From positions 1 to 64,000 of the forward strand of contig CAYYJR010000001.1 in NCBI GenBank assembly GCA_964472305.1: a DNA stretch of 64,000 bases, given 5' to 3'. Positions within the stretch are counted from its first letter, which is position 1. Each line of letters starts with the position of its first letter. Below, in pieces: positions 53,980 through 63,171 of the stretch. Source of the DNA: CAYYJR01 sp964472305 (GTDB taxonomy: Bacteria; Armatimonadota; Hebobacteria; CAIYQO01). A program made the translations under genes and the position numbers. The notes under the pieces were generated by a model that worked only from the letters and a program-made list of their open reading frames with translations, was not told the origin of the DNA and did not search any database.

Positions 53980-54462
53980 TTAAATGCCGACTTGCAAGCG
54001 GTCGGGTTTTTCAATCTCTTCCATAATGTCGCCGTCGATCTTGAAGCCTTTTAAGACGAAGTGCGTGGTGGTGCTCAACACGTTTTCCAGCGTGGCGAGT
54101 TTGGTCGTGACGAAGTTGGCGATCTCGCGCAGATCCCTCCCCTCCACAACTACGTGTAAATCGTAGCTGCCGGAGAGCACGTATAGCGAGCGTACCTCGG
54201 AGAAGCGCATGATGCGCTCGGCGATGGCGTCGAAACCGAATTCGCGCTGTGGGGTGACCTTCACCTCGATGAACGCCTGCGTGCGCGGCGTGCTGTCTAC
54301 GCGCTCCCAGTTCACCACCGCTTTATACTTGCGAATAGTGCCATTCACCTCGGCTTCGGCGATGAACCGGCGCACGTCATCGAGTGGCTTTCCGCTACGT
54401 TCCGCCAACTGCTCGATACTCAGCCGTCCATCCTGCTCCAACATGCGAAGAATCTCATGCAC
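53980..54462 (-). CDS. Lrp/AsnC-family transcriptional regulator
   Basis: A 160-residue protein with an N-terminal winged helix-turn-helix (ILRMLEQDGRLSIEQLAERSGKPLDDVRRFIAEAE) and a C-terminal ligand-sensing RAM/AsnC domain (EVRSLYVLSGSYDLHVVVEGRDLREIANFVTTKLATLENVLSTTTHFVLK). Such regulators respond to amino acids. The start is GTG. It is upstream of hydB on the same strand, 117 bases away, and might control the hydrogenase genes, though in other bacteria this gene type often precedes an aminotransferase gene. Confidence 0.9.
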   Translation of the reverse strand: MHEILRMLEQDGRLSIEQLAERSGKPLDDVRRFIAEAEVNGTIRKYKAVVNWERVDSTPRTQAFIEVKVTPQREFGFDAIAERIMRFSEVRSLYVLSGSYDLHVVVEGRDLREIANFVTTKLATLENVLSTTTHFVLKGFKIDGDIMEEIEKPDRLQVGI

Positions 54463-54482
54463 GATAATAATACCTCACCCCT

Positions 54483-54511
54483 ATTGTACCCGTTGATGAT
54501 GCCGGTCGCAA
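54483..54511 (-). promoter_or_regulatory. Promoter of the Lrp/AsnC-type gene
   Basis: On the minus strand TTGCGA and TACAAT are separated by 17 bases; the predicted start lies about 14 bases before the GTG. Confidence 0.6.
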
Positions 54512-54716
54512 GCCATTGTGTCTACCGGAGGTATTTGCTGCCGCAATCACTTGCATAACGCGTAAAGTGAGAATAGACATCATACCATGCAATACGCAAC
54601 ATCGCCTCCAGCGTGGCATCGGCGTCCCGCCCATGTGGCATGACGATTGAACGGTATTGGGCACAGATACGCATTTTTGGTACATTTTGCGCTCGAATCC
54701 CACCGCAAATCTTTCA

Positions 54717-54745
54717 TTGACAGTCCTGCATCGGTCGGGTAGCAT
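54717..54745 (+). promoter_or_regulatory. Promoter of folK, predicting a leaderless mRNA
   Basis: TTGACA and TAGCAT are separated by 17 bases. The -10 hexamer ends six bases before the folK ATG, so transcription would begin at or next to the start codon. Confidence 0.65.
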
Positions 54746-54751
54746 GAAGCC

Positions 54752-55219
54752 ATGACCGCCGTGTTCCACCGCGTATACCTGTCGCTGGGGTCAAATCTGG
54801 GCGATCGCGCGCTGTTGTTGCGCCAGGCCGTGCAGGCGCTGGCTGCCTTGCCGCATACACGGCTGGTCGCAGAGTCGCGCATCATCGAAACGCCGCCGTG
54901 GGGAAAGACCGATCAACCGGCATTCCTCAACATGGCGGTCGCGCTGGACACCGCACTCGCGCCCGAGGAACTGCTGGTCGCCATCCAGCGCATCGAGCAC
55001 GCCCTGGGCCGTCGGCGCGTCGAACATTGGGGCCCGCGCACGGTGGACATCGACCTGTTGGTCTACGACGGTGAGACACGCGACACTCCGAGCCTGCACC
55101 TGCCGCACCCCCACATGACAACACGCCGTTTCGTGCTGGAACCGCTGGCGGAAATCGCCCCCGACCTGCTCATCTACGGCAAAACTGTGCGCGCATGGCT
55201 GGCAGCACTGCCGGCATGA
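54752..55219 (+). CDS. folK: HPPK, 2-amino-4-hydroxy-6-hydroxymethyldihydropteridine diphosphokinase
   Basis: A 155-residue folate-pathway enzyme that transfers pyrophosphate from ATP to the pterin. Conserved blocks are YLSLGSNLGDRALLLRQA near the N-terminus, ESRIIETPPWGKTDQPAFLNMAV, and WGPRTVDIDLLVYDGE, which holds the metal-binding Asp pair, then LPHPHMTTRRFVLEPLAEIAPD. No ribosome binding site is seen before ATG, in line with the predicted leaderless transcript. No other folate gene is adjacent. Confidence 0.95.
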   Translation: MTAVFHRVYLSLGSNLGDRALLLRQAVQALAALPHTRLVAESRIIETPPWGKTDQPAFLNMAVALDTALAPEELLVAIQRIEHALGRRRVEHWGPRTVDIDLLVYDGETRDTPSLHLPHPHMTTRRFVLEPLAEIAPDLLIYGKTVRAWLAALPA

Positions 55220-55297
55220 TGATTCCCCCCAACAGATCCGTCAGCACTCGAGTGTCTACCAGGCAGGCCGTTGTGAGAACACGGCGGATGAGCATGC

Positions 55298-55313
55298 GTA
55301 CTCGCGCGAGTAC
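55298..55313. repeat. 16-bp palindrome upstream of dnaX
   Basis: GTACTCGCGCGAGTAC is a perfect palindrome about 95 bases upstream of the dnaX promoter. It could be an operator for a dimeric regulator or a chance palindrome in a repetitive Arg/Thr/Ser-like stretch. Confidence 0.45.
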
Positions 55314-55405
55314 AAGCACACGCGAGAGCACGAGAAAGAAAGCGGGAGTTGTGGATAACATCCGGGCGCTTACCCGCTTCCAACGCGGCACGGTGGAGAA
55401 AAGTG

Positions 55406-55414
55406 TGGTACAAT
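55406..55414 (+). promoter_or_regulatory. Extended -10 promoter of dnaX
   Basis: TGGTACAAT is an extended -10 element ending 12 bases before the ATG at 55427, so the predicted leader is about six bases. Confidence 0.55.
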
Positions 55415-55426
55415 AGCCCCTGGCAG

Positions 55427-57154
55427 ATGCCGACTCAAACGCCCATGGCTTACCAATCCCTGTACCGCAAATATCGTTCCCGTGATTTCAGCGACCTGAT
55501 GGGGCAGCGCCACGTGACTCAAACGTTGGCCAATGCCATTGCCGGCGGGCGGGTGGCGCATGCGTACCTATTTTGCGGTCCGCGCGGCACCGGCAAAACG
55601 AGCACCGCGCGCGTGCTGGCGAAGGCGCTGAACTGCGTCAACGGTCCCACCGCGACACCGTGCGACGTGTGTCCGTATTGCATCTCCATCCGCCAGGGTT
55701 CGGCTATCGACGTTATCGAGATCGACGCCGCCAGCAACCGCAACATCGACGATATCCGCCAATTGCGCGAACAGGTGAACTACCCGCCGGTCGAGTTGCG
55801 CTACAAGTTTTACATCGTGGACGAAGTACACCAGCTGACCCGCGATTCCTTTAATGCTTTTCTGAAGACGCTGGAAGAGCCGCCCGGTCATGTGATCTTC
55901 GTGCTCTGCACCACCGATCCGCATCAACTGCCGGCGACGATCCTCTCACGCTGCCAGCGGTTCGACTTCCACCGCATCACGCTCGACGACATCGTGCAGC
56001 GCCTGCACTGGGTGATCGAGCAGGAAGGCTGGACGGTGGAGGACGAGGCGCTGCACCTGCTGGCGCGCTCGGCGAACGGCGGATTGCGCGACGCGCTCAG
56101 CCTGCTCGACCAGGCAGCCTCGTACGCCGGTACGCACATCAGTGGCGTGCACGTCCGCGATATCCTGGGCGGCATCGATCTCGACTTGCTCATCCGCTAC
56201 ACCGACATGCTGCTGCAGCGAGACGCCAACGGGCTGTTCCAACTGGTGGACCATATCATCTCCGAAGGGAAAGATGTGCCGCAACTGGTGGCGGAGTTGA
56301 TCCAGCATTGGCGCAACCTGCTGCGCGTCACCATCAGCGGCACCGACGCCCTGGTGGAACTGACACCCGAACAGCGCAAACTGCTGGCCCAGCAGGCGCG
56401 CCTGGGCACTCAGCAAGGGGTGATGCGCGCGATCAATCTGCTGTGTGAGGCGGAAAATGAGCTGCGCTGGAACACCCAGCAGCGGCTGTTGCTGGAACTT
56501 TATAGCCTGCGCATTATGCACGAGGAAGCACCCGCGCCCGTCGCGGTGGCGGCTCCCGCGCCCCCCGCCCGCCCGGCAGCCCGTGTGGAGGAGCGCCCCG
56601 CGTCGCGCGTTGAAGAACGCTCGGCGCCACGCCCGCAACCCATGTCAACGCCACCGTCAGCACCCACCCCGGCACGTCCGGCACCACCGGTGCGCGACTC
56701 CGCACCTGCCGCCGGCGAGAGCGACTGGTCGCTGGCGCGCGTGAAAAAATCGTGGCCGCAGTTCATCGAGTGGATGGCGCGTTCGTCCAAGCTGGACAAC
56801 CTGCGCAGCCGCGTGGTCGAGAAATGCTGGCCCAGCAACCTGAACGGGAAAATGCTCACGCTGTCCACTGCCAGCGCCTTCACCCGCAGCCAGATCATCG
56901 AACGCCCGCAGGTACAGCAGGCGCTGGAACAGTGCTTCCAGACGTTCTTCAAAACGGCATTCATGGTGAAGGTTGAGGTGGATGCAAGCGCCCCCGCTCC
57001 CGTGGAGGAGGCTCCCGTTGCGCCCACTCCCGCGCCGCTCCCTGTGGCGGAACCCGCGCCCGCCGCGCCGGTCGAACCAGCTGAACCGGCCGTCGACACC
57101 GTCGGCGTGCGTGTGCGGCAAGTGTTTAGCGGTAGCGAAGAACTGCCCGAATAA
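55427..57154 (+). CDS. dnaX: DNA polymerase III subunit gamma/tau
   Basis: A 575-residue clamp-loader subunit. The AAA+ part has YLFCGPRGTGKTSTARVLAKALNC (Walker A), a four-Cys zinc site (CDVCPYC with the preceding Cys), IIDEVHQLTRDSFNAFLKTLEEPP (Walker B) and LSRCQRFDF with the sensor Arg. Domain III ends near residue 360. A Pro/Ala/Arg-rich linker follows, then a tau-like C-terminal domain (LARVKKSWPQFIEWMARSSKLDNLRSRVVEKCWP) and an Ala/Pro-rich tail. No obvious slippery sequence for a gamma form is seen. ATG at 55427 or 55445 could be used; neither has a ribosome binding site. Confidence 0.95.
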   Translation: MPTQTPMAYQSLYRKYRSRDFSDLMGQRHVTQTLANAIAGGRVAHAYLFCGPRGTGKTSTARVLAKALNCVNGPTATPCDVCPYCISIRQGSAIDVIEIDAASNRNIDDIRQLREQVNYPPVELRYKFYIVDEVHQLTRDSFNAFLKTLEEPPGHVIFVLCTTDPHQLPATILSRCQRFDFHRITLDDIVQRLHWVIEQEGWTVEDEALHLLARSANGGLRDALSLLDQAASYAGTHISGVHVRDILGGIDLDLLIRYTDMLLQRDANGLFQLVDHIISEGKDVPQLVAELIQHWRNLLRVTISGTDALVELTPEQRKLLAQQARLGTQQGVMRAINLLCEAENELRWNTQQRLLLELYSLRIMHEEAPAPVAVAAPAPPARPAARVEERPASRVEERSAPRPQPMSTPPSAPTPARPAPPVRDSAPAAGESDWSLARVKKSWPQFIEWMARSSKLDNLRSRVVEKCWPSNLNGKMLTLSTASAFTRSQIIERPQVQQALEQCFQTFFKTAFMVKVEVDASAPAPVEEAPVAPTPAPLPVAEPAPAAPVEPAEPAVDTVGVRVRQVFSGSEELPE

Positions 57155-57371
57155 CCACCGCCGGTAAATTCGCGCCCGGATGCCCCCCCGCCCTCGTCTC
57201 GTGATCGCCAGACAGCGGTAGTAGGGTATTGCGAATTGCTCCCGACCCTGCACGGTGGTGACAATCCACAGCGTTGTCGGGATACGCGAGGCACGCCGGG
57301 GAACGGGATATGGTATCTTCCGTTACGTCACAGTCAGGTCTGCATGTCGGCAGGAAACAACAGGAGATGTT

Positions 57372-58034
57372 ATGCGTTATCAACTCGTCAAAGTGCTATT
57401 CGTCAGTCTGCTCATGACCGCGGTAGCGATACAGGCGCAGGAAACCGGCAAAGCCCCGGAAGCCGCGAAAGTGGTGGCCTTTGAGCAGCGAGGTGTCCTG
57501 GTTGACATTCAGCACTTCTTTGCGACCGCCACAACCGTTCCGATGCCGGAAGGCGTGGTCGCCGGAGATATCGCGTCCGGTCGTGCACTCGTGACCGATG
57601 ACGGGATATACGCCTTCCTTGAAACACCGGCGAATGCCGGTATTTTACAACCCATCGCCGTCGGAACCGTCGTGACCGTCGCCGGGAAGCTCCTGCGTCA
57701 AGGACGGCTCGTGGCTATCGAGAAAATTACGCTGACCATCAATGCGCCTGTCCTGGACGTGATCCTGTTCAGCAAAGATGCCGGCGCGGCCATCACGTTG
57801 ACGGGACGCAACATGTGTCAATGCGGCTTATCCGTCGATTCGCTGCCGAAGACGTGCGTATTGGGTCATCTTCACCACCTGCAGGCGCCGGATGGCGCGA
57901 TTTATCACTACCTTCAGACAAAAACCGCGCAAGCCCTGTTCCTGGGAACAAATTCACATTTCAAAACGGTAAAGCTGAAAGGGCGACTGCTTCCCGGTCA
58001 ATACCTGCTGGTCGACTCATACGAAGTGATGTAA
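57372..58034 (+). CDS. Hypothetical exported protein
   Basis: A 220-residue protein with a likely signal peptide (VLFVSLLMTAVAIQAQ, residues 8-23). The mature part is beta-rich and contains two similar-looking halves (VVAFEQRGVLVDIQHFF... and VILFSKDAGAAITLTGRNMCQCGL), plus three Cys in CQCGLSVDSLPKTC. It may be an OB-fold-type protein, but I do not recognise a family. ATG has AGGAG upstream. It follows dnaX by 217 bases. Confidence 0.65.
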   Translation: MRYQLVKVLFVSLLMTAVAIQAQETGKAPEAAKVVAFEQRGVLVDIQHFFATATTVPMPEGVVAGDIASGRALVTDDGIYAFLETPANAGILQPIAVGTVVTVAGKLLRQGRLVAIEKITLTINAPVLDVILFSKDAGAAITLTGRNMCQCGLSVDSLPKTCVLGHLHHLQAPDGAIYHYLQTKTAQALFLGTNSHFKTVKLKGRLLPGQYLLVDSYEVM

Positions 58035-58066
58035 TGCCGTGCTGATCGGTATGACGGAGCCCCAAC

Positions 58067-58408
58067 TCACGTATTGACCCGGCGTAACGCATCAGCGTGC
58101 TGGATGCGTGGCCGGAAACGATATCGAATACTGACACACGAACGGGACCGCGGCATTGAACGCCGCCGCCCCGGCTGGTGCATGCCGGTGCTCTGCGACA
58201 CCTGCCCGACCGGCGTGCGTTGTGCCCGCGTCGGCGCCGCTGCCTGGTTCAGGTAGACGGTATAATCGTTGCCGGTTAGTTCGGTTTGCGTGGCGTTGCG
58301 TGAGTCGTTATGAAAGCGCACCGAGAAGTTCCCATATTGCGTTTGTGCGGTGCCCGTCGGCGCCAGGTTGACCCAGAAGGGCGAGAGCGTGGCGGCATCG
58401 GCGATCAA
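58067..58408 (-). other. Possible gene remnant next to the GH36 gene
   Basis: An ORF of up to 113 codons downstream of the GH36 gene. The first half (PFWVNLAPTGTAQTQYGNF, HNDSRNATQTELTGNDYTVYLNQ) reads like part of a secreted or surface protein, and the second half is Arg-rich and not protein-like. No ribosome binding site is visible. I regard it as a possible fragment; function unknown. The 376-base gap 58035-58410 contains nothing else. Confidence 0.25.
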
Positions 58409-58410
58409 CG

Positions 58411-60513
58411 TCAGGCGCGTGGTGGAAAGGGTGGGCGGCGGTGGTACACGATCAGCGCCGAGTCGGGTTTGCCGGGCAGATGTACCTCCAATCCACGCTC
58501 CAGCAGCACGAGGCCCGGGACGCGCTGCGTCTCAAGGGTGTCGAGGTTGGTCACGTCATACTCGGCCTGTGGCTCCAACCCGTGGAGCACGAGGCGCGCG
58601 GTATCGAAAGGACTGAGCGGCCGCTTCAGGGCGACAACCAGCCCCTCGCCCAGGTCGGCGCGATCGTGCTGGCACGCCATCCACGCATCCTGGGTCGTGC
58701 TGAACTCGGTCAGCGGGTAATAATCGCCCAGGAACAGGTGCCGGATGTCCATGTACTGCTTCAGCTTCCGCTTCATCGCGTCGAACGGGAGATCGTCGCT
58801 CATGGGCCGCGTCGTCTCGGGGGTTTGCCACGGGGTAGCGACCTTGTTGTCGGTCAGGTTCATGCCCAGGTGGACACCCATCCTGCTGCGGAGTTCATAG
58901 TCGTTGTCCCAGACATCGCCATCGTGCATCCAGACCAATGGCAACCACAGGCGGACGCCATAGCCCTGGCACTGCTGGGCGATGGTGTTCCGCGCGCTGT
59001 CGGATTCCGTCAGGGTTACGCTGCGCCGAATCATCTCCAGGTCAAGACGGCGCCCGCCGCTTGCGCAATTGTCGATGATCAGGTTGGGATGGCGTTGCAG
59101 CAACTCATCCAGGAACGCATACATCCCCTCGACATACCGAATCTCGGTGATCCCCTGCCGGTCCTGCTTGATTGGGCTGAGTGTGGCATCGTTGGCACGC
59201 CAGAACTCGAGGGGGGCGATGTTGAAATCCTGCCGGAAGACATCGATGCCGAACCCGGTGATTCGATCCGAAATGAGGTCGGTCATGAAGCGGCAGGCCT
59301 CGGGATCGCCCATGTTGAAGAGGCCCTCGCCGCCCGAGATCCGGTTGCGGTTTATCTCGGCGGGGTACCAGGCGGGATCGTCAAAGTCGAGCCACTTCGG
59401 CCAGCTCCAGCATTCGGTTTTTTCGTCGATATGCAGGAGCCATTCGGGATGCTCTTCGAAGATCGGCGTGCCCGGGCAGACCCGCTCCTGTTCGAACCAG
59501 AGCAGGAACTTCTTTCCCGTCCGGTGGCAGGCATCCCCGATGGGCTTGAGGCCTTCCGGATACAATGCCGGGTTCGGATCCCAGTTCCCGTTCTGCTCCC
59601 ACCAGGGTAGCTTCTTGCCGAACCACTCGGCGTCGATCCAGTAGTACTCGATCGGAAGCTCGTGCCGGACCACCTGGCTGATGTTGTCCAGGTGCTGCGC
59701 GACGCGCATCGTGCCCCAGGTGTGGGTACACAGCATGCCGCCCACCGGCTGCCCGCCGGCGGAGGGCCGATAATGGGCGAGAATCAAGCTGCGCAGCAGG
59801 TTGTGGCCGCGCAGGCGGTCGCCCTCCCAGAAGACCAGCAGTATGCGCGGCGAGCGGACCTCCTCGCCGGGATACAGCGTGAAGTGCGTCTGCGCCATGC
59901 CCGCCTGGAGCTGCACCTCGTTGCCCTCGCGCGCGGCCCGGAAGGCCCATTCGCCGGTCCAGCCGATGGCCGTTATCACGCCGGCCTGCCCGATCTCCAG
60001 GTTGAAGTAGGGAAGGTATTCGCTCGAGGAGCGCCCGCCGCCCGGCTGCACGCGGAAGGTCGCCTTGGGGTTGAGGACGCGGGCCAGCGGGGTGAAATCA
60101 CCGGGTGAGGCCAGCGCCCCGCGCGAGTGGTGGATCGTGAACTTGGTGCCCCACGGGGCGGACTCGGGCACCACGACCGTGTCCAGCGCCTGGATGTCGG
60201 CCAGGACAGGCGTGTTGACCGCGCCGCCGTTCCTGAAGTAGAGCAGCCACTCCACCGCCGGGAAGTCGTGGTACTCCGTCGCCACGCAGCGGAGCTCGAG
60301 CCCGGTCGCGGGGTCGTTGAACACCACCGTATGCTCGGTCCGGTTTGCATCCAGGGGGCGCGTCTCATACCGGCGTGAACAAGTACCGAGCCATTCGACC
60401 GAGGTCTGTTGACCATAACGGAAGGAGAACGGCAGGTGGACGGCCTCTGCCGAAAGCAGATGCCCGGCGATCCACGCGTGGGCTGTCTGGGATTCCTGGA
60501 CTGATGGTTTCAT
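58411..60513 (-). CDS. GH36-like alpha-galactosidase
   Basis: A 700-residue glycoside hydrolase of the melibiase (GH36/clan D) type without a signal peptide. After an N-terminal beta-supersandwich domain (residues 1-300), a TIM barrel shows YYWIDAEWFGKKLPWWEQNGNWDPNP, FLLWFEQERVCPGTPIFEEHPEWL, the presumed nucleophile Asp in DVFRQDFNIAPLEFW near residue 427, and the acid/base region ESDSARNTIAQQCQG near 503. NCASGGRRLDLEM is also conserved. A C-terminal beta domain ends the protein. The ATG lies four bases after the GH95 stop codon, so translation is probably coupled. Its N-terminal 85 residues closely match the truncated copy at 62842-63117. Confidence 0.88.
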   Translation of the reverse strand: MKPSVQESQTAHAWIAGHLLSAEAVHLPFSFRYGQQTSVEWLGTCSRRYETRPLDANRTEHTVVFNDPATGLELRCVATEYHDFPAVEWLLYFRNGGAVNTPVLADIQALDTVVVPESAPWGTKFTIHHSRGALASPGDFTPLARVLNPKATFRVQPGGGRSSSEYLPYFNLEIGQAGVITAIGWTGEWAFRAAREGNEVQLQAGMAQTHFTLYPGEEVRSPRILLVFWEGDRLRGHNLLRSLILAHYRPSAGGQPVGGMLCTHTWGTMRVAQHLDNISQVVRHELPIEYYWIDAEWFGKKLPWWEQNGNWDPNPALYPEGLKPIGDACHRTGKKFLLWFEQERVCPGTPIFEEHPEWLLHIDEKTECWSWPKWLDFDDPAWYPAEINRNRISGGEGLFNMGDPEACRFMTDLISDRITGFGIDVFRQDFNIAPLEFWRANDATLSPIKQDRQGITEIRYVEGMYAFLDELLQRHPNLIIDNCASGGRRLDLEMIRRSVTLTESDSARNTIAQQCQGYGVRLWLPLVWMHDGDVWDNDYELRSRMGVHLGMNLTDNKVATPWQTPETTRPMSDDLPFDAMKRKLKQYMDIRHLFLGDYYPLTEFSTTQDAWMACQHDRADLGEGLVVALKRPLSPFDTARLVLHGLEPQAEYDVTNLDTLETQRVPGLVLLERGLEVHLPGKPDSALIVYHRRPPFPPRA

Positions 60514-60517
60514 GGAT

Positions 60518-62845
60518 TTACCCTGCTTTCTGATTTCCTGTGAGAACAACCGAATCGCCTGCCTTGAGTCTAAGCGTACGCCGGCTGGATCCGTGACAAA
60601 CGACATAGTCCTGATCCCGATTTGCGCGCAGGCAGAGGTACGACACTGCGCCGTCCTTCCATTCCAAATCCAGATGTGCACCGCCCCGCACCCGCAGTCC
60701 GCGCACGTGGCCCGTCGGCCAGGCTGTCGGCAGGGCTGGAAGCAGGCGGATCACCACGTGACCTTCCGCGTCATGCTCATGGCTCTGGACGAGCATTTCG
60801 GCGATCGCGGCGCAGCCGCCGAAGTTTCCGTCGATCTGGAAGGGGGGATGTGCACAGAAAAGGTTGGGATAGGTCCCGGCGTCCTCGCCGTCATAGTTGG
60901 TACCCGCCGCGAGGCTGGGCTTAAGCAGGTTCATCAGCAACTGGTGGGCGCGCTCGCCGTCGCCGAGACGGGCCCAGAAGTTAACCTTCCAGGCGAGAGA
61001 CCAGCCGGTACCCCCGTCGCCGCGGCCCTCGAGTGTCACCCGGGCCGCCTGCGCCAGTGCGGGGGTCTCGCCCGGGGTGATCTGGTCGCCGGGGTGGAGC
61101 CCGTAGAGGTGGCTCACGTGGCGATGATGGGGATCCTGCTCATCGTAATCCTCGAGCCACTCCTGGATCTGGTCGCGACGGCCGATCTGGTGCGGGGTGA
61201 GCCGCGCGTGGGCTTCCCTGAGTTCGGCGGCAAAAGTGATGTCTTCATTCAGGATTTCGGCCGCCGCGATGCAATGGCCGAAGAGTTCACGGGCGATCTG
61301 GGTATCCATGGTCGGCCCCATGCAGGTGTTCAGACAGGTGCCGTCCGGAAGGCGGTAGGCGTTCTCCGGCGAGTTGGATGGCCCCGTCACCAGGTGGCCG
61401 GTCTCCGGGTTTTCGACCAGGAAGTCGAGGAGGAAGCGGGCGGCCTCGCGCAGGACCGGATAGACCGAGCGCAGGTAGCCGGTGTCGCCGGAGAAGGCGT
61501 AGTGCTGCCAGAGATGCCAGCAGAGCCAAGCCCCGCCGGTGTTCGTCGAGCCCCAGCCCGCATTCTGTCCTGGAGCGGTGAAGCCCCAGGGGTTGCAGAT
61601 CACATGGGCCACCCAGCCGCGGGCTCCGTAGTAGGCTTCGGCGGTCTTGCGGCCGGGTTCGACCAGGCTCTTCACGAATTCGATCAGGGGCTCGTGGCAT
61701 TCGGCGAGATTGGTCACCTCCGCCGGCCAGTAGTTCATCTGCGCATTGATGTTCAGGTGATAGTCGCCGTTCCAGGGCGTCTGCAGCTCCTCAGCCCAGA
61801 GCCCCTGCAGGTTGGCCGGCAGGCCGCCGGGACGCGAACTGGAGATGAGCAGGTAGCGACCGTACTGGAAATACAGGGCACAGAGGGCTGGATCCATCCC
61901 CTGTTCCTGCGCCCGATGCAGACGCCGGTCGGTGGGCAGGTCGTCCGCGGCATCCGCGTCGATCCCGATGGAGACACGGTTGAAGAGCGCCGTGTAATCG
62001 GCCACATGGCGCTGCCGCAGCTCATTCCAATCCCGCGCACAGGCAGCCGCAATAACCTCGGCGGTGAGCGTCTCCGGCTGGCCGCCCCAATAGTCGGTGG
62101 CGGCAGTGACGAGCACGACAGCGCTTTCGGCATCGTGCAGTGTCACGATGTCGCCCTGAGCCGTCACAGAGCCGCCGCTGGCGGCGACTTTCAGCCGCGC
62201 GGCATAGCGCATGCCCTTGCCTCCCTGGCCGTTGGAGAGAACGCCGTCCAGCAGCAGGCCATCCTCGCCCTCGGCGCGGGTGCGGCCACGCTCCTGGCGG
62301 CTCAGGCGGAGGCGCAGGTTGAGCCGGGCGCCCTTTTCCGCCTGGAGGCGGAGCGCGATGACGCGATCGGGGAAGCTGGCAAAGAGCTCCTGACGAAATG
62401 TCGCGCCGTCGATGCCGTAGGTCAGTTCTGCGGTGGCCATCTGCAGATCAAGGCTGCGGCGATAATCCGAACAGGTCTCCACTTCCCTCCCGGGCCATTC
62501 GATGGTGAGATCACCGAGGATCTGGTAACAGCCGAAGGGAACCTTCCCTCCTCCGCCCACCTCCGTGCCCGAACCTTCGCCGGCACAGATGAAGTGCTTG
62601 CTCAGAAGCGCCTGGGCCTCGGTGTTGCGATGGTTGAAAAGGAGTTCGCGGATCTTCGGCAGCACCTTCCACGCATCGGGGCGGTCGGCCTGGTGGGGTG
62701 AGCCGGACCAAAGGGTCTGCTCATTCAGGACGATCCTGTCCCGCACGGTGCCGCCGTACCACAGCGCCCCCATACGCCCGTTGCCGAGCGGCAGGGCCTC
62801 CTCAAAGCGGTTGGCCGGCCGGTCGAACCAGATGGTCTGCATCAT
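60518..62845 (-). CDS. GH95 alpha-L-fucosidase-like glycosidase
   Basis: A 775-residue protein of GH95 type, which hydrolyses terminal alpha-1,2-linked L-fucose or L-galactose. The N-terminal block PLGNGRMGALWYGG...LNEQTLWSGSP is diagnostic. The (alpha/alpha)6 barrel carries WNGDYHLNINAQMNYWPAE near residue 365 (the Asn residues that activate water) and PPFQIDGNFGGCAAIAEML near 670. HRHVSHLYGLHPGDQITP precedes it. No signal peptide is present, so the substrate is expected inside the cell. The ATG follows GAGGG and overlaps the end of the truncated GH36 copy by four bases. Confidence 0.93.
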   Translation of the reverse strand: MMQTIWFDRPANRFEEALPLGNGRMGALWYGGTVRDRIVLNEQTLWSGSPHQADRPDAWKVLPKIRELLFNHRNTEAQALLSKHFICAGEGSGTEVGGGGKVPFGCYQILGDLTIEWPGREVETCSDYRRSLDLQMATAELTYGIDGATFRQELFASFPDRVIALRLQAEKGARLNLRLRLSRQERGRTRAEGEDGLLLDGVLSNGQGGKGMRYAARLKVAASGGSVTAQGDIVTLHDAESAVVLVTAATDYWGGQPETLTAEVIAAACARDWNELRQRHVADYTALFNRVSIGIDADAADDLPTDRRLHRAQEQGMDPALCALYFQYGRYLLISSSRPGGLPANLQGLWAEELQTPWNGDYHLNINAQMNYWPAEVTNLAECHEPLIEFVKSLVEPGRKTAEAYYGARGWVAHVICNPWGFTAPGQNAGWGSTNTGGAWLCWHLWQHYAFSGDTGYLRSVYPVLREAARFLLDFLVENPETGHLVTGPSNSPENAYRLPDGTCLNTCMGPTMDTQIARELFGHCIAAAEILNEDITFAAELREAHARLTPHQIGRRDQIQEWLEDYDEQDPHHRHVSHLYGLHPGDQITPGETPALAQAARVTLEGRGDGGTGWSLAWKVNFWARLGDGERAHQLLMNLLKPSLAAGTNYDGEDAGTYPNLFCAHPPFQIDGNFGGCAAIAEMLVQSHEHDAEGHVVIRLLPALPTAWPTGHVRGLRVRGGAHLDLEWKDGAVSYLCLRANRDQDYVVCHGSSRRTLRLKAGDSVVLTGNQKAG

Positions 62846-63117
62846 CGTAACCCTCCCCCGTGAACAGGCGTGCCCAGACGCGCGGCGGGGAAAGCGTGGT
62901 ACTCCGTCTCCACGCAGCGGAGCTCGAACCCGGTCGCGGAATCGCCGAACACCACCGCATGCCCAGTCCGGTTCGCATCCAGGGTGTGCGTCTCATCCCG
63001 GCGCGAACAGACGTCGAGCAACGCAGCCGAGGATTGCCCGCCGCAACGGAAGGAGAACGGCAGGTCGGCTGCATCCCCCAACAGTAGATGTTTCTGCACC
63101 CAAGCGTGTGCCTGCAT
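62842..63117 (-). pseudogene. Truncated copy of the GH36 N-terminal domain
   Basis: An ORF of 91 codons whose protein resembles the first 85 residues of the GH36 enzyme at 58411-60513: AHAWVQKHLL versus AHAWIAGHLL, LPFSFRCGGQ versus LPFSFRYGQQ, LDANRTGHAVVF versus LDANRTEHTVVF, and ELRCVETEYHAFPA versus ELRCVATEYHDFPA. It then ends in unrelated codons (RLGTPVHGGGLR). The catalytic barrel is missing, so no glycosidase activity is possible. The ATG still has AAAGGTAAC upstream. Nucleotide identity to the full gene is high enough to suggest a recent partial duplication or gene fusion deletion. It overlaps the GH95 start by four bases. Confidence 0.85.
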
Positions 63118-63171
63118 AGAGTTACCTTTCACCGGTTTTTGGATATGGCATGGCGTTCCAGTCACTTCACG

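Noticed and set aside
54680..54720. tRNA-like T-arm sequence (CTCGAATCC)
   Set aside because: The flanking bases do not form a T-stem, and no acceptor or anticodon arm can be drawn.
60512..62701. Plus-strand ORF of 729 codons opposite the GH95 gene
   Set aside because: Antisense to a clear GH95 enzyme, without a ribosome binding site or recognisable domain.
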